From the NCBI GenBank assembly GCA_003427395.1, contig BFEA01000320.1:123384-144863 (forward strand): 21,480 nt of DNA, in the 5' to 3' direction. The notes under the pieces are model-generated. The model ran no database searches. It was not told the DNA's origin and saw nothing but the letters and a program-made list of their open reading frames with translations. Source of the DNA: Chara braunii. Its lineage: Eukaryota; Streptophyta; Charophyceae; Charales; Characeae. Of the stretch, positions 1 to 10,847 are shown one piece after another (position 1 is the first letter of the stretch; each line of letters starts with the position of its first letter). Made by a program: the position numbers and the translations under genes.

Positions 1-1195
1 CCCTCTACTTGCCCCATGAGGCCGAGTGTCCAGTGGCTTCAGACTCGTCTAAACTGTCTGCGCCCAGCCCCGTTCAGATAGTGGCCTGGGACCGAATTGC
101 CATTGGCCAAACTTGATTCTCATTCTGCTCATGGTATGGAGTGCCACCACCACATACGCTCTACTCGCATTTCGGCTCACAGTTTGCGTATGTGTGCTAC
201 TCAAATGTGTAGCATGCGCTGACAACACGAGTGAAAAGGTAACGGACTAAGCACATTTTGCATAAGGCTATGAATGATGAGGTAGCGAGGGCTCAAGTGT
301 AACACTTGCGGTTAGTGGCCCCTAAAATATTATGTGATGACTCTACTTAAGCTTACCATGAACTCGAAGGTCGAGTAAATTTTACTAAAGAATTGTATTT
401 TTTCCTTGTTGAAGAATTTTCAAGATTTGGTTAGGCATGCCGAACCATCCAGGCACAAACGTGCGGTGTTCCCTGTTTGCTGTCAGGGCCTAGAAGGCTC
501 TCAAATATTTCAGATTGTCATGAGCAAAGCGGATGTAACCAACTGGCGTGTGGCAACTGTCTGGCGCCCAACAGGATATGCAAAAATTGACGAATTCGGG
601 GCTCATTGAGATTCGGGGGCCCGCCTTCACTTAGGGCGGGCACACACCCGCTGTTAGGCCTTACACAAGTGTGCCGAGGGGTAAAATCCTCGCATTATTA
701 CCTATTTCATGGTTCCTTGTTGCCATAATCCAATGAAAGCACGTGTGCACAACTTATCTAAATGCATCTGATGCATATATCATAGTGCAAGCATGTGATG
801 GAAGGACTTTCCTATTAACCAGCTCACTACCAGCAGGAAGATAGAACGGAATAACATGACCTCTCCACCTAGCTTGTCTTCTCTCACTGGTCGCGTTTCA
901 GGCTGTTCCTAGTAACGATTGGCTCAGCCACATATGCAGGAAGGGTCCGAGTTCTGCATAGAATACCGACTGCAGAATGTGTGATTAACAAGTCAAAGAG
1001 AGAGAATCTCCTGTGCTGCTTTATTGCCTGGCAAAAAGGGACCAAAAAAGAACGAATAAAATATATGCAAGGAAGCACAGCTGACATGTTGCTGAATGGT
1101 ATACAGTCCTATACACATGTCACTGATGATAAACACATCATGAGTTTGAAACCTGTTGGGATCTTGGGATATATGACATTACGGCCTACTCCTCT
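1..1195. other. Non-coding stretch, no gene recognised
   Basis: Open frames here are under 110 codons, have no recognisable motif, and overlap one another on both strands. I see no splice-framed exon, tRNA or rRNA. The only structure I can support is the small GC hairpin listed separately at 619-641. The stretch could be intron or intergenic sequence or an eroded LTR element; the sequence alone does not decide. Confidence 0.5.
619..641. repeat. Perfect 7-bp GC hairpin
   Basis: GCCCGCC and GGCGGGC flank a 9-nt loop (TTCACTTAG). In a eukaryotic context this is not a rho-independent terminator. It may be part of an eroded LTR or a chance palindrome. Confidence 0.5.
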
Positions 1196-1212
1196 GAAAC
1201 AAACAAACAAAC

Positions 1213-1239
<27 letters not shown>
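1196..1239 (+). repeat. (CAAA)n followed by about 27 A: retroposon-type tail
   Basis: About four CAAA units run directly into an uninterrupted A tract of about 27. A patterned A-rich end of this kind is typical of the 3' tail of a SINE, LINE or processed sequence inserted on the plus strand. About 45 nt upstream (around 1145) GAGTTTGAAACC resembles a Pol III B box (GGTTCGANNCC) with mismatches, so a tRNA-derived SINE is possible. No clear A box or target-site duplication was found. Confidence 0.5.
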
Positions 1240-1243
<4 letters not shown>

Positions 1244-1701
1244 CGAAAAAGTAGCCGCAATCCTCATGTCTAACATGATGCTCCCAATTGCTCATTGAGA
1301 AATGATTCATAAGATTCATAAATGAATCAATATTCATCCAGTTCACACATGTGCACGACGTGGGCGCACAGCTTTAGAGCCAATGACGGCAGTTGTGAAA
1401 TCAATTGAATGCCCAACGTCACCATAAATTCTAATGTGGAATAGATCAAAGTTCATCAAACAAAACAATGATCCGCAGTAGTGCACTTAGCACCACACTT
1501 CTCGGCAATGCCCTGATGCGTTTTGGAACATAGCTATCCCCAGGGGTCCTTCTCTTCTTCCACCCTATACTTGATCGTTGTACCACCTTTCCTCAAGATG
1601 GCTTGTTGGGTGACTCATCGTCCCCAGTTAACGCAGTTGGACAAGGAGACCTACTACTATTGATGATACCGACTATATACTGCCTATCCAATCCGCAATA
1701 G

Positions 1702-1768
1702 CTCCGAGGACAATTTACAAATGCACCCTCCGAGCCTCCGAGGTCAATTTACAAATGCACCCTCGCTT
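1702..1768. repeat. 34-bp tandem duplication (2 copies)
   Basis: Two adjacent 34-bp units, beginning CTCCGAGG and containing CAATTTACAAATGCACCCTC, differ at about one position across the first 30 bases. The near identity implies a recent local duplication. The duplication overlaps the 3' end of the decayed reverse-transcriptase fragment on the minus strand. Confidence 0.8.
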
Positions 1769-2080
1769 TCTTGGTCCTGCTGAAAGAGCTTGTCAGGAAA
1801 CGCTTTCGCCCGGTACTCTTTCTGCAGTGTGTAAAAAGTTGAACTCCAATCAAAGTGGTGTAACCAGCCCAAGATGCCCGCAACCTTCTGTTGCCAACTG
1901 GTCCAGGATCCGAAATTTTGACGGGTCCAAAGCAAGACTTGTCCCCCGTTCCACAAGGTTTTTTTAACTTTTTTCATTTCCAATCCGCCCCAGGGATCTC
2001 ACAAACGGGAAGGCCTCACGAAACTCCACCAAACACTCCAGCAAATCCCGGGCACTCTTTTCGTCATGTGTTTGATGAGT
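1744..2080 (-). pseudogene. Decayed C-terminal part of a reverse-transcriptase element
   Basis: On the minus strand two coding-like frames join across one frameshift near an A-run at about 1965-1973. The upstream piece reads ARDLLECLVEFREAFP; the downstream piece reads WTSWQQKVAGILGWLHH and later YRAKAFPDKLFQQ, then stops at 1744. The composition (aromatic- and leucine-rich, few low-complexity residues) is unlike the chance frames nearby. It lies downstream of, and on the same strand as, the RT palm fragment at 2585-2905, and its pattern fits the region following the palm in some non-LINE RTs. The link to the same element is inference; about 500 bp between the two pieces is too degraded to read through. 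Confidence 0.35.
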
Positions 2081-2584
2081 AGCACTTTTGTAACCACGGC
2101 CGAATTCGGTTTACCTTAGCCAAAACTCAAAGATGAGACAATGATGCCATTGCAACTCAAACAGAAGAAGAATGAGACTTGGGAAGAAGAAGAATGGCTT
2201 CTTTTAGCAGCTACCAAAACCTCCTACTCCTACCAGATTTCACATGGACCTGCCCAAGTTGCTGGGAAATCCCTACCAGGTACTAGCCAAGTTCTACTTC
2301 TGCCCCTGTTCATCCCGGCCTTCCACAAGTCCATCCGGCACCAAATTCAGTCCAGTCCCTCTCATTCTACCCACTGGCTACTTTGTCCCTGTCCGATGCG
2401 CAGCCACACATCACTGCCAATAGAATTAGCACATAGACCCCAGACTCGCTCAGGAACGCACATATCACACATACGTTAGTGATATGTACACACAGCACAC
2501 ACACATGCTTAGAAAACACGGCAAAACAGACTCAAAATCTGACTTTGCAGAAATCAGATCAAGAGGCATCTTCTCAGAAAAGTG

Positions 2585-2905
2585 CTAAAATCTCAGACCA
2601 TCATTTGTGCGGGTCATTGCAGACCCAATATCACCATGCTTGTACCCCAAAAACAAAGACACATCATCAACAAGCCTAAATCCCCCGACCAATTTCTTAA
2701 CGGACCCTAACAAGCTCAGCAAACGCCACCCTACAAATGCACACATGATGCATGCGAGTGGCGGACTCTTACCTTTCCCCATGGGGATGCCCACTTTCTG
2801 GTTCATCAGCAAATCAGCAAGATGTACCACAGTGTTTTCCACTCCGAACTCCACAAACATCCTGATTTCCAGAAATGAGACAGGCCACCACCCAGCTGCC
2901 CATAT
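2585..2905 (-). pseudogene. Reverse-transcriptase palm fragment of a non-LINE element
   Basis: A 91-codon minus-strand frame, open for about 16 further codons upstream, contains two motifs in the order and spacing of an RT palm. GIPMGKGKSPPLA matches the P-x-G...SP-x-LA motif B region. RLVDDVSLFL, about 45 residues later, matches motif C, with VDD in place of YxDD. The frame stops at 2585 (TAG at the end of DGLRF), and motif A is not visible upstream. It is clearly different from the LINE RT in this window (VRQGDPL and FADD). Penelope-like or another RT class with a PMG motif is possible, but I cannot assign the family. The element appears inactive: there is no intact N-terminus and stops occur on both sides. 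Confidence 0.5.
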
Positions 2906-3054
2906 CTAACTGGGGCTAGTCAACCAACGTCTCCCCCTCAAGGGCATCAACCAAATTTCTCCCCCGCCTCCCCCCCTACCCCACCCCTTTGAGCTACACA
3001 TCTCAATTACTCAGAAAAACAATTGTATGTAACACTTCAAGCATAATGGAAAGC

Positions 3055-3152
3055 CCAATGTGTGAGGCTTTACTCTCGTGGAGGACACAATGTGCCAAAA
3101 CATAACTGCGCGCATCCAATGTGTGAGGCCTTACTCTCATGGAGTACAATGG
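3055..3152. repeat. Two imperfect direct repeats, 61-bp period
   Basis: CCAATGTGTGAGGC, then a pyrimidine-rich stretch, then CTCTCRTGGAG and ACAATG occur at 3055 and again at 3116, with a handful of mostly transition differences over about 36 bp. No coding function is seen. The repeats sit just beyond the presumed 3' end of the LINE. Confidence 0.7.
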
Positions 3153-3197
3153 TGGAAACGGAGTTGTGCCCTTCCTTCCCCCAAATAGGATCATTCC

Positions 3198-3404
3198 TCA
3201 ACTCAGTAACCCTCCCACCTGCCCACCATGTTTTGATGAACTGTCTCTAGCCTTCTTCCGATTCTCTTCGTCGTCTGTCCCTGTACTCTTGATCTTTTGC
3301 CAGCTGCATAGAAAATCTGCCTGTAGCAGAACCTTAGTCTCCCCCCAGACTCCCTCCCGTGCGCCTGCAGCCTCCTCAAACTTCTGCTGCCTCCTTCCTA
3401 CCAT
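3198..3404 (-). other. Small open frame in the presumed LINE 3' region
   Basis: A 68-codon minus-strand frame, glutamine- and lysine-rich (WGETKVLLQADFLCSWQK is readable), lies about 140 nt beyond the LINE ORF2 stop and in a different frame from it. It may be 3'UTR of the LINE, a frameshifted remnant of an ORF2 extension, or chance. No domain is recognised, and no poly(A) or simple-repeat tail marks the LINE end in this stretch. Confidence 0.2.
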
Positions 3405-3547
3405 TTGACCCGAGGGGAAGTCTTACTGGTGAACTCAAACAGGATCCTTTCTGTTTACCGTGGCCACTGAGGGAAGCCAGACAAAACGAGGAGGATAATT
3501 TTCCTCTCTTTCTTTTAGCCCTACCCCATTTCTGATCCCTAATATCC

Positions 3548-6500
3548 TCATCCCTCCTCTCTCCATTTGAAGCGAAGCTGTGCGCCTCTTGGCTCTGCTA
3601 CTTTCCCCAGCCCCAAAGTATTCTGTTTAAATTTTTTGATTATTTCATCCTCTTGACCAGGTTGTTGTCTTGCTTGCTGTCTCACCTTTTTCCACTGCGC
3701 GTAGAGATGTGTTTCCACTGCATTGAGGAGCAGCTCCCTAGCTTCCTCCCTATGAATTAGNGTTCCTTCCAAAGTGGCCTGNCATCTCCTCTTCCAAATG
3801 GTCCACAGTCCATATTGTCTCAGCAGTTGAAAGATGTGTCGCTGGTAGGGCTGCCATACTTTGGGAACCCCATCCCCCAAAAGCATGGTAATCTTTNAGT
3901 CTGGGAATGCTATCGTCACTACCTGTTTCCAAATCCCNCTAACTTGTTNCCACATTTCTACTGCCTCCTTACATTCAAGCAGGCAATGNACCAGTGTTTC
4001 CGGNAGCCCTTCTTGGCACACTCTGCAAAGCTCCGCTTCCTCGTTTCTCTGGTTATGACTTCTTCTTTCGTTGAGCCACACATTCACCGGTAGTGCCACA
4101 TGTGCTATTAGCCATTGCATACTCCTAACCTGACCCAGTCNAATAGATAGGATGCTAGACCAAGGTATATCAGGCATTAGGCTCCTGNGNACCCCTACTN
4201 TCTTCTCCCAGNGTTTAGTCAGGGAGTGACCTATGGATCTGGATCTGTTCCTCAACCTGTACCCCGTTTTTTGTGGTATATTGGAGAATGCTGATTCTTC
4301 TAGCTACTCTTGATTGCCCATCTCTGATGTTCCAGGCCCATTCTCCAGGGTCGACCTCTAGATTCTCGATAGGAACTGTTGAATTATATACTGTATACTC
4401 ATCCATCTCTATTACTCTTACCTTCTGTAGCCCTTGTTTGAGTATATACAGTGGTGCTTTGGAAGATTTGTCCAGTTCGGAAGTGGTACTGCTGGGCTGT
4501 ATTATGTCGTATTTGTCAGCTACTAGCCATTCCTTCCTATCCTTGTCCGTGTCCCACACCCTGAAGACCTGTTTAGGTTCCGGATCATCTTCCCATGTGG
4601 CCCAATCTCCCTCTCGNCATTGCTTTCCCTCTCTCAACAAGAGTACCCAGGATGGATGTATGGAGTCTGTGACNATTCTCAGGTTGTCATGAAGGTTGTG
4701 GCACCCTTTCAATGCACTCCTCAGCTCCCTCGCTGTTTTCCACCGGTTGTTTTCATCATCCCAGATGTGTTTGATCTNCCATATTCCGTGTTCCACCCAT
4801 CTGCCCCATCTCGAATCTTTGCTAGTTAGTGTAAGGGGTTTTCCGCCGTCATCCCTAATGCTAATATTGCAGAATACCGGTTGTCTTAATACCTCCTCCC
4901 TTGTAGTAGGTTCTCTGACCCTCGCTGGGAAGNTTTCCTTCCACANCTGTATTAGTTGTAGCCAATAAGAAGGGTTTCTGGCCCTCCCNCCTTGTGCATC
5001 CCTGTTCTCCTTCCTATAGCCCACTTTAGCCCAGTTGCTACACATGATCCAGAACAGACCCNTCATGTTGTTAGGTGTTTTATACTTGGCTATCTGCCTG
5101 ATCNTATCCAATACTAGNGANGTCCATGATAACTTGGGTTGTNAGATTNGCTTGACCACCCACTTTGTTTGCAAGGCCTTCAACTGNAGACTTGGGTCTA
5201 GGATGCNCAGGCCTCCTTGACCCNTGGCTCTAGNTANCGTTTTCCATGCCACCTTGGTTATGAAATGTTCCGAGTTATGCTTCGCTGTCCACAAATAGGC
5301 TGCGGCCTTTCTCCTAAGATGGGTCGACGTGGCCTTGGGGGGGGTCCAAATTGTCCCCNCNTACCACATCATGGAAAGGATTGATGCGTTCAGGATNAGT
5401 GCTCTCCCGTATATTGAGGTGTACACTGTCGACCAAGCCCCNACCTTTGCTAACATCTNGGCCATTATATNTGTCGCCATAGACTGGTGNGTCCCCTCTT
5501 CTGTTATCTTGATCCCAAGGTATCGGAGCGGTTGTTGTGGTGACAACCATTGAAGCCCCTCCGGACTAGTGACTGGTGTTTGATTCTCTTAGTCTAGCTC
5601 TTCCATCCACCAACCCACTGTTTTGTGCCAATTAATTTTCATTTCTGAGGCCAAGCTGAAAGGCTTCCATAGCTCTTGTTAGCGCTTGGAAGAGGAGTCC
5701 GTTGCCCGGATTAAGACTATCAGATCATCCGCGAACAGTATCGTCGTGGGGATTACCACCTTGTGTCCCTGCTGGTCTAGTGGTGTTGTTAGCCTTTCTA
5801 TTGACGGGTCCTTTCTCAAAAAAGAGGCTATTGCCTCCATTATGAAGAGACAGATAGGAGCAGCTAGGGGGTCTCCTTGCCTAACCGACCTAGACATAGG
5901 GTAGGTCGAGGATAAGTGACCATTTATCTGTACTTGTCCTTGTGCGTTGTTGTATAGGACCTTGATCCACTTCCTAAAATTCGGCCCTACCCCCATCTTT
6001 TCCATGCACAACTGTAAGAAAGGCCAACTGACCTGATCATAAGCCTTTTCAAAGTCGAAAAAGAGGATGGCAGCGTTGATGCGCTTGTCCCTTGTGTATC
6101 GAACCGACTCAGTTAGGCACATGACATTGTCCAATATAAACCTCCCCGGTATGAATCCTGTTTGATCCAGATGGAAGCAACCTGTTGTAATTTTAGATAA
6201 GCGATTGGCTAGCGCCTTGGCTACTATTTTATGAGTGAGAGTCAACAAAGTTATTGGTCTATAATTTCTTATGTCTGTTGGGCTCCCNTTTTTGTAAAGC
6301 AGCGTGACTATCCCTGTAGCAGGCTCACTTCCTATACCCTCTTCCTGCCATGCCTGTTCGAGAAAAGACACGTATTCCTCGCCNAAAANTGGCCAAAATT
6401 CAANCNAGAATTCTCTAGTGAGGCCGTCTTTCCCAGGGGTTTTATTCGGGGTCATTGTTTTAAGTGCGTCCCATAACTCCTCCTGTGTTAAGGGTTCGTC

Positions 6501-7973
6501 CAGCATGGCCGCGTGTTTTCGTGAGATTGTGCTCTGAAGGTAATTCAGAAACTTGGATCTCGCCTCCTCAACACTAGTCTTAGAAAACTGGTCTTCCATT
6601 GATGTGTATAATTTACTATAGAAGTCGAACGCCACCCTTAACAACCCTTCCTTGTCGGAAATAAGCCCCCCTTCCCCTTCTAGGCTCTCTATGAGATTGT
6701 TCCTGCCCCTAGTTCTGATTTTTTGGAAGAAGAATTTGGTCATTCTCTCCCCTTCCTCCCATTCCTTGACTCTAGCTCTCATTCTTAAGCCTCTCATTTT
6801 CCATCGTTGCCATTCCTGCATCTCCCCTCTAGCCGTGTCTAATACTCTTTCGTACATTTCGTTCCCTGGCTGAAGAATAGTATTGCGCTCTGCTGACTCT
6901 ATTGCTCGCGTCAGTTCTTCCTCTCTTTCCTTCCTCCTTTTCGCGAGCCTCCTGGCCACTAAGGCTGAAGCCTTGGACAGCGATGTTAGCAGATCTGGGA
7001 AAGAGTGTGTGTCTGGGTTGTGTTCCTGACACACTTGTAAGATTGCCTGTCTCATTTCCTGAGTTTTCAGGAGGGAGTTATTGATTTTGTAAAAGCCTTT
7101 ACCCCTGCTGATTAGTTTGTTAGATGACAAAGTCAAAAGGATAGGTTTGTGGTCCAGACCCACATCGTACGGTAGGGAACCTATGGTTACAGAATGCAAC
7201 ATACCTGTTATGCCTGGGGATGTTAAGAAATAGTCTATCCTAGAAGCAGACACGTGTTGGCTATGGTTTCTCTTTCGGTAGGTAAATCGTCTTTCGTCCG
7301 GGAAGAGTAACCTATAGGGGTCTAACAGTTCTAGATTTGTCATTAACCCATGAATTGGTAACGACTCTTCTGTCCTCCCCTCCTCTTCTGATCTAAAGCC
7401 CCCTGAAATTCTGTCTAGGCTGGGATCTAAAGTGGCATTCTAGTCCCCTGCTAAGATCAGGTGTCTGTTCCTATCCAGAAGTTCCTTGAGCCTTTCGATC
7501 ATATCCAATCTTTGTTGATAACCGTTTGGACAGTAAAAAGAAAAAAGCGTGTAGGGTTCCTCAAGCAGCTCGAAGTCAATCTTGACCCATCTTCCCTCCT
7601 CCTCATCCACCCTTGTATCTGTAATGGTAATCTTGTCCGTCGCATTCGCCCTTTTGTTCTGTAGTATAACCACTCCCGTAGAGTGGTTGTTTGCTGCTGG
7701 GGCCCACCATGCTGCTTTAATTCTTTGCAGTTTCTTCTCTATCTGGTGACCTACAGAATCTTGAAGGTGTGTTTCCTGCAAACACAAGAAATCCGGTGGA
7801 GACAAAGAGAACCATTCAGAGTAGTTTACTATATTTTGCCACTTGTCTCGATTTTCTAAAATCCTGCCTAGCCCATTCACATTCCATGATACTATTTTGA
7901 GTTCCGGAGGACCCTTCCCCCTATCAATCCTTCTTCTCCGCTTTTTTGGTCTTCCTGACTCTCCTCTCTCCAT
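3548..7973 (-). pseudogene. LINE ORF2: endonuclease + reverse transcriptase + zf-RVT, disrupted
   Basis: About 1,475 codons counted across the breaks. The ATG at 7973 precedes a basic leader and the endonuclease: SWNVNGL (res 29-35), LQETH (65-69), a FYCPN strand, and LILAGD (172-177). Frame then continues with SRIDYF and LDHKP near 7240-7150. The RT follows: NYRPITLL, FIPGRF, FDFEKAYD (about 6060-6040), VRQGDPL, and FADD near 5725, so the catalytic aspartates are present. Beyond come YLGIKI, a GGL.IL connection segment, and a Cys/His cluster C-x2-C...HC-x3-C near 3990-4060 (zf-RVT). Breaks: TAG at 7440-7442 directly after the GD of the endonuclease GDxN motif; a 1-nt loss near 5680-5688 offset by a 1-nt gain near 5650-5657; TAA at 5589-5591; and a 1-nt shift at or near the T6 run 4267-4272. 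The encoded protein would nick DNA and prime reverse transcription at the target; this copy cannot make it intact. Confidence 0.92.
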
Positions 7974-8019
7974 TGGGTCTCCTCGTTAACATGTGGACCT
8001 CTCCTCTAACTTTCCGTTT

Positions 8020-10847
8020 TCAAGTATCAAGTGCAGCGAGTTCTAGGACTGTTGCTACCTCACTTACCTTCTTCTCGAAGAATTCTAGCTTCCAAACGAA
8101 AGCCTCCATCTTCACAGCGACCGATGTGCACCTCGCCACCCATTCCGCGCCAAATTGCCCTCCCAGGAGCCCGTAAGCGATGGTCTCCACCACCTGCCAC
8201 GGCATCCAGATCAAGCCCTCCCTGAGTTCGGAACCAGCCCCCATTTGAAGAAGCAACGGGCCAAAGTCGGTTGTTGTCTCCTCGTCACTTTCCTCCCCTA
8301 TTGTCATTGGCTCAACTTCTCCCTCCCTCAATACCAACGCTCGAGATGGCATCTCTCCCCCTATTAATCTCTGAAGGTCCGGGCCTGAGCATTGTTCGAT
8401 CGGGGGCGTTAGCAGCTGAAGGGATTGGTTGATTGCCACTCCCAGTCCGAGTGTCTTGCATTCCATCTGCAAGGTAAGACCACTCTCCTCCTTGTCCCAT
8501 TCTTGGTTTCCAGGCGGGCCGCAGCTTCTATCTCCTTCCACTGGCCTTTTGCTATCTTTTGCACGTTCACTATGTCGTCCTCTAACTCTCTGTTCTCATC
8601 CTTGAGCAGGTTTACCTGCACCACCAAAATTGTTGCTTGCCTTCTCAAGTCCTGAACCTCGTCCTCTTCACTCTCTCTTCTCTTGATCCTCCTCCATTGC
8701 TGCCCCATCCATAGAATCTTTCACCCCATTGGTTGAACTGCCTTGCTCCTCTGCCAATTGTGCTTTTCTTTTCTTGCTGTCTCCCTTCCTTTCCTTGTTG
8801 TGATAGCTCTTTGGCCATTGAAATAACCTCCCATACTCCTCCTGCTGTATGTGAATCTCATTCCTTATTGTGCAGCTCTTTCTTGCATATTGGGATGCAT
8901 AAAACTCATTGATTTCCCCCTCCCTCCTTAGCAGTTCGACTGTTTTCTGTTGTGATGTCTTCACCTGCTTGTGTGGCTAGTTGTAGGTTCCTCAAATGTT
9001 TGTGGTGGGCCAACCGCCCCATTCCAGCTATTCCACCTCTTTTATCCACCGGTCCCTTGTCCAATCCTCCACATCTGAGTCCTCCTGGTCCTCCTCCTCA
9101 TCTTCTTCTTCTTCCCCCATTGAGGATTCAGTGTCTTCTTTTTCTGAACTCTCGCTCTGGTCCTCTTCCGCCTGCAGGATCTGTTGTACTGTCATGTTTT
9201 CGACATTTTGCATGCCCTTCCTTCTCGCTCTTTCTCTTACCTCTTCTTCATCATCAAGTGAATCATGATCCTGGGCACCCTAGGATCCGCATTTGCCTTC
9301 CTCGTACTGTGAGGATCCTACTGGGTGGTCATTGTCAGCCAAGTCATCCTCTCTCTCTCCTACTGTGTCTGTCCCTTCTTCACCTGCCCCACTTCCCTTT
9401 GAGGTCACCTCCATAGAGCTTGAGTCTGAATCCCTCACCTTCCCTAGGCTCTCTGCTGATTCCCCCTCTTCCTTCTTCGTAGCGTCCTCACTTCCAGATT
9501 GGGTCTTTTGTCTTCTTTTTCCCTGCTGCAAATCACTATCTTGAGAGTTAGACCCAGTCTCTCCTCTTGCCTCTCCTTTCCTCTTGGTGGAGGTGCTTCC
9601 TCCCTCTGTTCCTCACTTCCCACCTTGCTCGCAGTCCATATTGTCTCCCTCCCCCTCCTCCATTTCTCTCAACCTCCCCTCCTTGTCTCCTAACTGACCC
9701 TGCTGCTGTGCTCTGGCTTCAACATTCTCCAAGAATGCTAATTTTGCATTCTTCCCGACCTCATGAAGTCCCATCATGAGCTTCAATCTATGCTCCACAT
9801 CCTGCATTACTTCTTCCTCCAACATAGGTCTAATAATCCCGTCTCCTTGTCCTCCATGCGTTTGGCTCCTGTGTGTCTCCACCTGCTGTCGTAAGGGGGA
9901 TAGATGTCCGGCTTAACTGTTGGTTCCCCCTTCATCACCTACACCCACTTTGGGTTTTCCAAGTTGTCATCGAAGATCCAACCCCTGTACTGTGCTGCAT
10001 TTATGTACCATACTCCAGGTTTACTCTCACACTCCTGCAACATTGATTGCTTCAAAGTCAACTTCTTTCCCCCTGTTTCTCCTACTCTCCCTTGTGGGCA
10101 TGCAGTACCCAAGTGGCCTCTGCCCCTGCATTTGAAGCAGAAAGGATTGGTCTTGGATGAGATGAACACTGTGACTCTTTGACCGCTTTTCTTGAAGATC
10201 CACTGGTCCGGGAATTTTGGTGGTGCCCTTGACGTTACTTCCAAGCAAGCTACTCTTGCATCGTGATTGGGTGCCAGGAAGTCTGGGTTGGCCGGGAGCC
10301 ATTCGATGATTGGGTTGTTGGGATACTCTGCTTTCAGCCTGCATTGAACGAAACTGTGCATTCCTTCCGACAGATTATCGAACTGAACCCAAAAGTGATT
10401 TCTCAGCATGGATTGTCTGTGTCTTGATGCCTCCGCCTGTGGTGGTCTTGGTGGTTTCCAGGGTTGGATTGTAACTACTGACCCCTTGCATTTCAGTGAT
10501 CCGATCGATATCAGGTACTGTGCGTAAGTTGGATCGACGCAGACAATCATGACTGCGAATCTTCCCCTCTTGTGGTATGATACCTCTGGTTCCTTCCCTG
10601 GGACGTCTTCCATGGCTGTTAGTCTGTCCATCACCCATCTTCTCTTTTCGTTCAAAGAAAGTTCCCTGCTTCTTCCAGAAAAGTTGAACAGCACCGCATG
10701 CTTCTCGTAGAGATCATTCAGGGACTGGATGTCTTCCTCCGGGTATTCCCAAACATCAACTTCCTCGTCCTTTCCCCCCTCCCCCTTGATTACTTCCTTT
10801 GTCACTTTGACCTCGACGTTCGAGATTAAGAGATCACAGATTTCCAT
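8020..10847 (-). pseudogene. LINE ORF1: RNA-binding protein with CCHC knuckle, disrupted
   Basis: From the ATG at 10847 (an in-frame TAA lies about 12 codons upstream) 302 codons are intact. A DUF4283-like RNA-binding region (about res 40-230, including VVTIQPWKPP and HFWVQFDNLS) is followed by a zinc knuckle CFKCRGRGHLGTAC with C237, C240, H245 and C250 in CX2CX4HX4C spacing. ORF1 proteins of plant LINEs bind the element RNA. The frame ends at TAG 9939-9941, but coding character continues. There is a 1-nt shift near 9890 into a frame with TGA 9613-9615, TAG 9280-9282 and TAG 9028-9030, then shifts near 9030-8970, 8690 and 8500, ending at 8020. The tail is very acidic (a glutamate/aspartate run near 9060-9130) and contains a probable coiled coil (about 8640-8530, LLKDENRELEDDI). 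If it is one ORF, it is about 940 codons, long for a LINE ORF1. A second small ORF is the alternative. Confidence 0.8.

Larger units (their letters stand above)
3548..10847 (-). mobile_element. Non-LTR retrotransposon (LINE, plant L1-like), broken copy
   Basis: The element reads on the minus strand: a 1.4-kb pyrimidine-rich leader, ORF1 (10847 to 8020), a 46-nt spacer, ORF2 (7973 to 3548), then a 3' region of unknown length. ORF1 ends in zinc-knuckle plus acidic/coiled-coil sequence. ORF2 holds an apurinic-type endonuclease, a reverse transcriptase and a zf-RVT zinc finger, the usual order for plant LINEs. The limits given are the coding limits only. Neither a target-site duplication nor a clear 3' A tail was found. 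Stops and frameshifts in both ORFs make the copy non-autonomous. The retained RT catalytic motifs and frame over kilobases suggest fairly recent decay. Scattered single N bases in its 3' part suggest other similar copies confused the assembly. Confidence 0.93.

Noticed and set aside
406-609. 67-codon plus-strand frame
   Set aside because: Short, without motif or splice context; no better than chance.
619-641. Hairpin as a rho-independent terminator
   Set aside because: The context is eukaryotic and there is no T-run after the stem.
3055-3152. Repeats as a CRISPR array
   Set aside because: Only two imperfect copies, no spacer series and no cas genes; the genome is eukaryotic.
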